Shown: in pieces, positions 15,501 through 19,563 of the stretch
Layout: the number at the start of each line of letters is the position of its first letter
How positions within the stretch are numbered: position 1 is the stretch's first letter
NCBI GenBank assembly: GCA_021812785.1
Contig: JAKAMR010000052.1
Span: 1-19,563, forward strand
Length of the DNA stretch: 19,563 nucleotides
Reading direction: 5' to 3'
Source: Nitrospirota bacterium
GTDB taxonomy: Bacteria; Nitrospirota; Thermodesulfovibrionia; Thermodesulfovibrionales; JdFR-88
The notes under the pieces: generated by a model
What the model saw: the letters and a program-made list of their open reading frames with translations, nothing else
What the model was told of the DNA's origin: nothing
Database searches by the model: none
Program-made: the position numbers and the translations under genes

Positions 15501-15871
15501 TCTGGGTGGGCCTCATTGCCCTGGCGGGGCTCGACGCCGAAACAGGGGTGGTGATGCTGCTCTATCTGGATCTGGCCTTCGAGAAATGGAGGAGGGAGGG
15601 CCGTCTGAAGGGCCGGGAAGACTTGAAGAGCGCCGTGATGGAAGGGGCGGTGAAGAGGATAAGGCCCAAAATAATGACGGTGAGCGTCATACTGGCCGGG
15701 CTCATCCCGGTGATGTTTTCCCACGGCGCGGGCTCCGACGTGATGAAAAGGATAGCCGCCCCGATGGTGGGCGGCGTTGTGACCTCCACTTTGCTTGAGC
15801 TTATAATCTATCCCGCCATATACATGCTGTGGAAGGAAAGGAGGCTTTTCGGCGGGAACCGCGAGGTCTGA
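12554..15871 (+). CDS. cusA: CusA-like RND heavy-metal efflux pump (Cu(I)/Ag(I) type)
   Basis: A 1105-residue proton-driven pump of the heavy-metal RND class, with 12 predicted membrane helices and two large periplasmic loops. The three methionines that bind Cu(I)/Ag(I) in E. coli CusA have clear counterparts: Met581 in LYMPVTLPG, Met631 in TDPAPLEMFET and Met680 in ARVDMLATGI. The proton-relay Asp405 sits in IGAMVDASIIMVENAHK. The protein is about 58 residues longer than E. coli CusA, mainly from a Gly/Pro/Ser/Ala-rich insert (about 804-852) in the second periplasmic half between VLVPVAMPSGG and QVPLGELADI. ATG 12554 lacks an evident ribosome binding site and is 131 bases from the adaptor gene, a long gap for this operon type. 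Confidence 0.95.
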   Translation: MIRKIIELSAKNRLMVFILFTFLIVWGILSLEKTPLDAIPDLSDTQVIVYTKWTGRSPDLVEDQVTYPITSTLLAAPKVQAVRGFSFLGTSFVYVIFKEGTDIYWARSRVLEYLQSVKSKLPAGASPELGPDATGVGWGFEYALVDDTGGHDLSQLRSMQDWNVKLALESVPGVAEVASVGGFVKQYQVNVDPDKLLAYNVPLTSVLAAVRQSNLDVEGSVLDLSGREYMVRGRGYIKNLDDLRYISVGRGGDGTPIYLKDVATVELGPKIRRGVADLDGKGEVAGGIVVVRFGENVAAVINRVKQKIKKDIAPSLPKGVRIVTTYDRSDLIKRSIATLKDEIIKLSIAVSLVCLIFLFHLPSALVVILTLPIAILIAFICMYYLGVTSNIMSLSGIAIAIGAMVDASIIMVENAHKKLEEWEGHGPHGGGPGLRGEAGRVTRAEIIIEAAKEVGPSLFFSLLVITAGFLPVFALQQQAGRLFKPLAYTKTFAMLFSSFIAITLTPVLMSLFIRGKVRPERENPVSRLLHRIYEPVASVALRHKKLVILAAVVILALTVIPYKKLGSEFMPPLYEGTILYMPVTLPGASVGTSSRLLQLEDKMLKEFPEVSSVFGKAGRADTATDPAPLEMFETVVNLKPEDQWPKGMTVRKLEDQMNNRLQIPGVSNDFTMPIKARVDMLATGIRTPLGIKIMGPDLNVIDGIGQQIQDRLKGARGLRSVYAERAATGYFLDIDVDRAEAARYGLSVEDVQDIIQSAIGGADLTTTVEGRERYPVNVRYKRELRGNIDAIKRVLVPVAMPSGGPVQVFSSATGIPGASMPGADSAYGGGGSTVPGITLAPDGYPGARPAVAQVPLGELADIKFVKGPSMIKSEAGFPVSYVYIDYSGSDIGGFIKELQGRLKTLSIPPGYHIQWSGEYQYMEQTAKRLKLVIPLTILLIFVLIYLNTKSAAKSIIVLLAVPFSLVGSFWFLYLLHYNMSTAVWVGLIALAGLDAETGVVMLLYLDLAFEKWRREGRLKGREDLKSAVMEGAVKRIRPKIMTVSVILAGLIPVMFSHGAGSDVMKRIAAPMVGGVVTSTLLELIIYPAIYMLWKERRLFGGNREV

Positions 15872-15895
15872 CAGGCCCCTGTCTAAAATCTTTTT
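15870..15895 (+). terminator. Hairpin terminator overlapping the pump stop codon
   Basis: GACAGG-CC-CCTGTC (15870-15883) is a perfect inverted repeat that starts within the TGA. It is followed by TAAAATC and T5 (15891-15895). The T-run is offset by 7 bases, so it may be weak. Confidence 0.5.
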
Positions 15896-15902
15896 GGAAA
15901 TT

Positions 15903-15930
15903 GGACCGGCTTAACGCCCGGCCTGTTTTT
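15903..15930 (+). terminator. Second terminator of the efflux operon
   Basis: GG(A)CCGG and CCGGCC (15903-15909, 15918-15923) form a GC-rich stem with one bulge and an 8-base loop, followed by TGTTTTT. Together with the preceding hairpin it makes a tandem stop for the operon. Confidence 0.65.
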
Positions 15931-16135
15931 ACAACAAACCGCGGCAAAAAAAACACATCTCTTCGCAGCCAATAAAAATTGACAATCCGTTGAAAGTCCT
16001 TTAAAAAAAAGGGGAAAAAGCTTTTTGGGTGTTTTTGGCCTTTTTTTTGCTTATAATGACCGGACCGTGATGATCGGGATAGAATTTGGACGGAGGGGAG
16101 ATAGAATTTAGATGGAGGCGAAAGCCAAAAAAATC
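15931..16135. promoter_or_regulatory. Non-coding control region upstream of the porin promoter
   Basis: No gene is visible. It contains a candidate promoter (TTGACA 15979-15984, 17-bp spacer, TAAAAA 16002-16007), a 10-bp inverted repeat A8GG (16003-16012) / CCT8 (16039-16048) enclosing a self-complementary A5GCT5 (16015-16026), an isolated TATAAT (16052-16057), and the tandem repeat listed separately. Confidence 0.5.
16078..16120 (+). repeat. Tandem 22-bp-period repeat upstream of the porin promoter (candidate operator)
   Basis: Two 21-base copies, 16078-16098 and 16100-16120, share GATAGAATTT then RGAYGGAGG, differing at 3 positions. The 22-bp spacing puts both on the same DNA face. The second copy ends 15 bases before the -35 box, a common place for an activator. 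Confidence 0.65.
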
Positions 16136-16165
16136 TTGACAAAAAAGGACGGGAATTGATATAAA
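16136..16165 (+). promoter_or_regulatory. Strong sigma70-type promoter of the porin gene
   Basis: Consensus TTGACA (16136-16141), 18-bp spacer, TATAAA (16160-16165) preceded by the extended -10 TG (16157-16158). Transcription should start near 16172. Confidence 0.8.
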
Positions 16166-16171
16166 AATGCA

Positions 16172-16367
16172 CGATTCCAAGGTCCGGGGATAGGAAATTA
16201 ATTTTTAATAACACTGATTTTTAAGAAAACTAGAACCCGGGGGAGGTGATGAGGGCGGAGAGAGCGTACAGGGGAGTGCCCGATAAGGGGAAATAAAAAC
16301 AACAAATCCGCCTTTGGCGGACGGAGGGGGCAACGATAAGCCCGGCTAACTAACAGGAGGTTAGGAA
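16172..16367 (+). promoter_or_regulatory. Structured 5' leader of the porin mRNA, about 196 nt
   Basis: The leader has an A/T-rich start, then a G-rich part. Visible structures are TCCGCC-TTT-GGCGGA (16307-16321), GGGC-AACGATAA-GCCC (16328-16343) and CTAAC/GTTAG (16346-16350, 16360-16364), whose 9-base loop plus stem edge holds the AGGAGG ribosome binding site (16355-16360). A 15-codon frame (ATG 16249 to TAA 16294-16296) lies before the hairpins with GGAGG only 2 bases before its ATG. Post-transcriptional control is plausible; no known riboswitch class fits convincingly. Confidence 0.45.
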
Positions 16368-17687
16368 TTGAAGAAGAAGTCCATAGCATTAATATTAGGC
16401 TTGTTTTTTGTTTTAAGTTTTGCGGCTACTGCCTTCGCCATTCAGGCAGAGATACCGTCTGAAACCACCGCCATTGTGGCGGCTGGCAGCACCAACATCA
16501 CCCTCAGCGGAGATTTGAGGGTCAGGGGATGGTTCAAGGACAATCTTACCCAGGCTGGAGTTCCGACCAAGAACGCAAACGATGCGTACTATGACGAGAG
16601 GGTCAGGCTTGCGGTTGACGCCTCTTCGGGCCCCGTTTCGGGCAGGATACACCTGGAGTCCAATCTGGGCTCAAATGACGTCTCCGTATGGGGCAACGGC
16701 TCTTTCGATGGAAAACAGTCCAATGGGCTTGGAATCCTCGAGGCATGGATAAACTATGCAGGCAGCGGACTTCTGGGCGTACCGTCCGGCATCAAGGTGG
16801 GCCATATGCCCCTTGCGCTTGGCCCGGCCCCGCTCTTCTTTGACCACAGGAAGTTTGGTGATGACGCAATCGTTGCTTACGCGAGCCCGGCGCCCAATGT
16901 GCATCTGACCGCGCTTACCATCAAGGCAGTGGATCAGTCCCAGGCGACCAATAGCGACAATAAGGACATCGATGCTTATGTTGCGGTGGCCAACGGCGAG
17001 TTCGCCAAACAGGAGCTTGGCGTGGACTTCACCTACGTTAACGACCCGAGCGGCGCTTATTTAGCCTCCGGCCAGTCTCTTTCCCTGCAGGATCTTGGTC
17101 TCTTCGGCGCTGGTTCTATCTCCGGCATAGGCTACACTGCTGAGGCAGACTTCCAGTTCGGCAAATTGAATGACACTGTGGATGCCTCCGGCTACGGCCT
17201 CTGGCTTAACCTTAACTACAAGCTTGCTCCCATCACCATAAGGGCGCTGTTTGCCTATGGCAGCGGTAACGACGGCAGCGATGCCACCAAGAACAAGCAG
17301 CTCATCAACTTCCTGTCCAGCGACAGGCGCTACACGCTTGTGTATGAATACACCCTCAAAACTGCGGCAGGCGCGGAGCACACCGGCATAGCCAATACCC
17401 AAGTGTATAACGTGGGTATTGACTACAACCCGCTGGCGGCCCTCAAGCTCTCCCTCGACGGTTACTACCTCAGGGCTAACGAGCTCACGGCAGCAGAGAC
17501 TGCCCTTGGTCAGAACAAGGACCTGGGCACCGAGGTTGACTTCAACGCGACCTACCAGCTTACGAAGAACCTGACTTACTTCTTCAACGCGGGCGTCCTT
17601 TCCGAAGGCGACTTCTACAAGAAACAGGCTGCGACTGCCGACACCACCCCCACGGTCATCATGCACGGCCTGGAGATGGCGTTTTAA
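16368..17687 (+). CDS. Outer-membrane beta-barrel porin
   Basis: A 439-residue protein with a Lys-rich signal peptide (MKKKSIALILGLFFVLSFA, cleavage after AFA at about 24). The mature sequence alternates polar and hydrophobic residues in many amphipathic strands (for example ITLSGDLRVRGWFKD, YGLWLNLNYKLAPITIRALFAYG, LKLSLDGYYLRANEL) and ends in Phe (HGLEMAF), the C-terminal signal read by the BAM complex. It resembles porins annotated as alginate-export or generic porins in Nitrospirota and related groups; the substrate is unknown. The start is TTG 16368: AGGAGG lies 7 bases before it and the signal peptide begins there. Strong promoter and terminator suggest an abundant protein; the TTG start and occluded binding site could moderate it. 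Confidence 0.85.
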   Translation: MKKKSIALILGLFFVLSFAATAFAIQAEIPSETTAIVAAGSTNITLSGDLRVRGWFKDNLTQAGVPTKNANDAYYDERVRLAVDASSGPVSGRIHLESNLGSNDVSVWGNGSFDGKQSNGLGILEAWINYAGSGLLGVPSGIKVGHMPLALGPAPLFFDHRKFGDDAIVAYASPAPNVHLTALTIKAVDQSQATNSDNKDIDAYVAVANGEFAKQELGVDFTYVNDPSGAYLASGQSLSLQDLGLFGAGSISGIGYTAEADFQFGKLNDTVDASGYGLWLNLNYKLAPITIRALFAYGSGNDGSDATKNKQLINFLSSDRRYTLVYEYTLKTAAGAEHTGIANTQVYNVGIDYNPLAALKLSLDGYYLRANELTAAETALGQNKDLGTEVDFNATYQLTKNLTYFFNAGVLSEGDFYKKQAATADTTPTVIMHGLEMAF

Positions 17688-17710
17688 GCAAAGCCTTAAT
17701 CTGAAGCACA

Positions 17711-17744
17711 AAAAAGGGGTCCGGGAAACCGGACCCCTTTTTTT
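17711..17744 (+). terminator. Strong intrinsic terminator of the porin gene
   Basis: GGGGTCCGG-GAAA-CCGGACCCC (17716-17737) is a perfect 9-bp stem with a GNRA-type loop, followed by T7 and preceded by an A-run, so it could work in both directions. A second small hairpin, ATGCCC-TTC-GGGCAT (17745-17759), follows. Confidence 0.95.
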
Positions 17745-17759
17745 ATGCCCTTCGGGCAT

Positions 17760-18049
17760 CGAATGCAATTAATGTAATTAAGGAAGTTCTGATTAACCGT
17801 TGGCTCGCTTTGCGCTCGCCTCCCCTTTTTTTATGCCTCTTCAAGGTGAAAAAAAAGGAAACAAAAAGGGAGGCGGATGGTTTGAGCGCAGCGGGTGACG
17901 CGGGCGCGTAACATGATGCAACGGCAACCAGGAAGACCCGGCGCGGTATACCGTCATGCAGGCAAAACAGGTGAGACGGCGCTTAGAGGAGCGAATGCCG
18001 TCCGCCCCCCACAAATTTCTGCTGGGTTTTCTTGAAGCAAGATTTGATT
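17760..18049. other. Non-coding region with a long inverted repeat
   Basis: No credible gene is present. CGCCTCCCCTTTTT (17817-17830) faces AAAAAGGGAGGCG (17863-17875), a 13-bp inverted repeat with one bulged base around a 32-base loop. Both arms continue into GC-rich sequence with GCGCTC/GAGCGC (17812-17817, 17885-17890). Downstream (17895-18049) I see no structure or gene. Confidence 0.5.
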
Positions 18050-18130
18050 TTATGTATGATTTTGTAACTTCTTCATGAGCGCATGCAAATTGGTCCGCTC
18101 CATGCCCACCCAGCGGGCCGCGCGGGTTTG
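18050..18130 (-). pseudogene. Relic of an NtrC-family regulator 3' end (Fis helix-turn-helix)
   Basis: Read on the minus strand, the segment encodes TRAARWVGMERTNLHALMKK followed by LQNHT and a stop (18052-18050). This matches the C-terminal DNA-binding helices of the regulator at 18750-19563 at 18 of 20 residues. At the DNA level 18068-18127 and 18777-18836 align without gaps, about 90% identical, at an offset of 709 bp. Similarity stops sharply on both sides and the rest of the gene is missing. Confidence 0.8.
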
Positions 18131-18140
18131 AGAAAAAGTT

Positions 18141-18704
18141 TCAGGCTACTTTTTTTATCGCATTGCCCTCACATTCGGGGAACATGATAATGGCGGGATG
18201 AACAGCAAAGGCCTTTGCCATCTGCTCAGCGCGTTTCTTGCCGATCTCCACCTTCCCGTTTTCAAGGAGGCTGATATTTGTGGCATTGATGCCGGTTCTC
18301 CTTGCAAGCTCGGCCTGGGTCCAGCCTTTCAGCTCCCGAAGTGTTCGAATGACCTCGCCCGTGGTTATTTTTATATGCGGTTTTGCCGGTATGAATTCAT
18401 TTTTGTCTTTGCTGCGCATTGCACCTTCCTCCTGATATTTGTGCGGCGTTATTTCAAGGACAAAGACAGTTACAATTTCGCGCTCTACGCGATAAATGAT
18501 CCTGTATTGAGCGTTCAGCCTGGAGGAGCGCTGTCCCGAACGGTCCCCTTTTAATTTTTCATCATGGAAGCCGGGGAACTCCTTGAGTTTTCCGGGACCA
18601 TGCCTGAATACAATGTCTTTCCACAGTTCATATTTTCTAACAACGTCTTCCGGAAGCTTCCGGCACGTCTTCCCGATATCCCGGTGCTCCAGAATTTGCC
18701 ACAT
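18141..18704 (-). CDS. RelE/HigB-like toxin fused in frame to Xre-family antitoxin
   Basis: A single 187-codon frame. Residues 1-95 resemble RelE-superfamily mRNA interferases: a helical N-terminus, LKGDRSGQRSSRLNAQYRIIYRV (51-73) and VFVLEITPHKY (80-90). Residues 96-187 form a HigA/Xre antitoxin with helix-turn-helix TGEVIRTLRELKGWTQAELARRTGINATNISLLENGK (115-151). In typical HigBA-type loci these are two genes; here no stop separates them. The codons for QEEGA (91-95) contain AGGAGG, 8 bases before ATG 18419, so the antitoxin (18141-18419, 92 residues) can be made separately from the same mRNA. ATG 18704 has no ribosome binding site; CATAAT at 18715-18710 lies 5 bases upstream. The locus lies between a regulator gene and a copy of its 3' end. 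Confidence 0.85.
   Translation of the reverse strand: MWQILEHRDIGKTCRKLPEDVVRKYELWKDIVFRHGPGKLKEFPGFHDEKLKGDRSGQRSSRLNAQYRIIYRVEREIVTVFVLEITPHKYQEEGAMRSKDKNEFIPAKPHIKITTGEVIRTLRELKGWTQAELARRTGINATNISLLENGKVEIGKKRAEQMAKAFAVHPAIIMFPECEGNAIKKVA
18428..18433 (-). promoter_or_regulatory. Internal ribosome binding site for the antitoxin part
   Basis: A consensus AGGAGG on the minus strand, 8 bases before ATG 18419, inside the toxin-antitoxin frame. By eye it is the best such site in the locus, whereas the full-length start has none. Confidence 0.75.
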
Positions 18705-18749
18705 TATTAATTATGATAAGTTATTAAATTAGACAAGTAAAGAGGGGAA

Positions 18750-19563
18750 TTACTCTGCGCCCCGTTTTATCCCGTACTTCTTCATGAGCGCATGCATGTT
18801 GGTCCGCTCCATGCCCACTTCGCGGGCAGCGCGGGTGACGTTCCAGCCGTTTCTCTCCAGGGCCTCAAGCACGAACGCGCGCTCCAGGCGGTCCGCGGCC
18901 TCGCGTCTCAGCCTCTTTTTTTCCGCCAAAAACTCCTTGAGCGTTTTAGGTTTTTTTGTTTTTTCTGCTTCAGCTAAAGCGGCCTCAGCCGTTTGCGGTA
19001 CAGATAATTCCGGCTCGCCAGTTGTTTCACCACGGCTCCCTTCCGGCACTCTCCGCTTCGCTCCCTGCTCTCCGGATTTCATTGACTCCCCGGCTTTTTC
19101 CCCTCTACCCTCACCCTCCAGCAATATCTCCCTTTCTCCGATGGTCTTAGAGCGGGCAAGCACAACCGCACGGTGGATAACGTTTTCAAGCTCCCGCACG
19201 TTGCCTTGCCAGGCATAGTCCATAAGCAGCTTCATGGCCTGGGCCGATATGAACTCCACGTCCTTTCCCGTCTGGCCCGAATATTTTTTAAGGAAATGGT
19301 GGGCAAGCGCGGGGATGTCGTCCCGGCGGTCCCTGAGCGGCGGGACCCTGAGCGGAAAAACATTGAGGCGGTAATAAAAGTCCTCCCTGAATTCCCCGCT
19401 TCTTACCATCTCCAGCAGGTCGCGGTTCGTGGCCGCGATGAATCTCACGTCGGCCGCGAGGGTCTGTTTTCCCCCGACAGGACGGTATTCCTTTTCCTGC
19501 AGCACGCGCAGCAGCTTGGCCTGCAACTGGAGCGGCAGGTTGCCGATCTCATCGAAAAAAAGC
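18750..19563 (-). CDS. Sigma54-dependent NtrC-family activator, C-terminal part (runs off right edge)
   Basis: The frame is open through the last base, so the N-terminal sensor domain and Walker A region are outside the window. Present are the Walker B motif FFDEIGNLPLQLQAKLLRVL, the sensor I stretch IAATNRDL, the arginine-finger region FREDFYYRLNVFPLRVPPLRDR, the sensor II stretch WQGNVRELENVIHRAVVL, a long charged linker (about 19100-18930), and a C-terminal Fis-type helix-turn-helix with NGWNVTRAAREVGMERTNMHALMKK. Such proteins remodel sigma54 RNA polymerase by ATP hydrolysis after binding enhancers. Asn replaces the usual Asp/Glu after DEIG, a mild variation. Its last 29 codons or so overlap the duplicated segment. 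Confidence 0.93.
   Translation of the reverse strand, partial: LFFDEIGNLPLQLQAKLLRVLQEKEYRPVGGKQTLAADVRFIAATNRDLLEMVRSGEFREDFYYRLNVFPLRVPPLRDRRDDIPALAHHFLKKYSGQTGKDVEFISAQAMKLLMDYAWQGNVRELENVIHRAVVLARSKTIGEREILLEGEGRGEKAGESMKSGEQGAKRRVPEGSRGETTGEPELSVPQTAEAALAEAEKTKKPKTLKEFLAEKKRLRREAADRLERAFVLEALERNGWNVTRAAREVGMERTNMHALMKKYGIKRGAE
18777..18836. repeat. Intact copy of the 60-bp duplicated regulator 3' end
   Basis: Direct repeat partner of 18068-18127 within the Fis-like domain of the regulator gene. Six mismatches or fewer in 60 bases by hand alignment, same orientation, 709 bp apart. Confidence 0.85.

Noticed and set aside
16291..16350. Resemblance of the CAACGATAAGCCCGGCTAA segment to the 3' half of a c-di-GMP-I (GEMM) riboswitch
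   Set aside because: The obligatory GGCAAACC-type partner before the inner hairpin is missing, and GCC pairs instead with the adjacent GGGC. A covariance-model search would settle it.
17061..17768. 235-codon minus-strand frame opposite the porin
   Set aside because: It starts inside the porin terminator hairpin region and has no recognisable domains; the porin has signal peptide, C-terminal Phe, promoter and terminator.

Overview
The window looks like chromosomal DNA of a Gram-negative (diderm) bacterium. It encodes an LptF/LptG pair, an outer-membrane channel, an RND pump, a beta-barrel porin ending in Phe, and a sigma54-type regulator. The GC-rich codons, long A/T tracts between genes and porin style would suit a Nitrospirota or Desulfobacterota-like anaerobe, but that is inference; no phylogenetic marker is present.

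Left end (1-540): the C-terminal part of a tyrosine recombinase meets the 3' end of an intact tRNA-Lys(CUU). This is the usual edge of an integrated element, whose body would lie to the left. Positions 695-4113 hold a small aromatic-rich lipoprotein, a LysR-type regulator, and a translationally coupled pair: a fold-type IV PLP aminotransferase and deoxyribose-phosphate aldolase (deoC). On the minus strand lptF-lptG (6281-4171) encode the membrane subunits of the lipopolysaccharide exporter.

Centre (6429-15930): a metal-resistance locus. On the minus strand a response regulator and histidine kinase are followed by a small anchored protein with six Cys in 21 residues and a PepSY-like tail. Divergently on the plus strand lie a Met-rich YtkA/FixH-like periplasmic protein, an outer-membrane channel, a CusB-like adaptor and a CusA-like RND pump that keeps the three Cu(I)/Ag(I)-binding methionines. 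The likely logic is that the two-component system senses periplasmic metal and switches on the divergent efflux operon.

Right end (15931-19563): a beta-barrel porin has an elaborate control region: a tandem 22-bp-period repeat, a near-consensus promoter, and a leader of about 196 nt with hairpins over the ribosome binding site and a TTG start. Next come a strong terminator, non-coding sequence, a 60-bp relic of a regulator's 3' end, a single-ORF RelE/HigB-toxin plus Xre-antitoxin fusion with its own internal ribosome binding site, and the C-terminal part of an NtrC-family activator that carries the intact version of the relic.

Most striking are the fused toxin-antitoxin with an internal antitoxin start, the duplicated regulator 3' end flanking it, the Cys-rich PepSY-like protein beside a Cu/Ag-type locus, the porin leader, and repeated placement of -10 boxes so close to start codons that several mRNAs should be leaderless.
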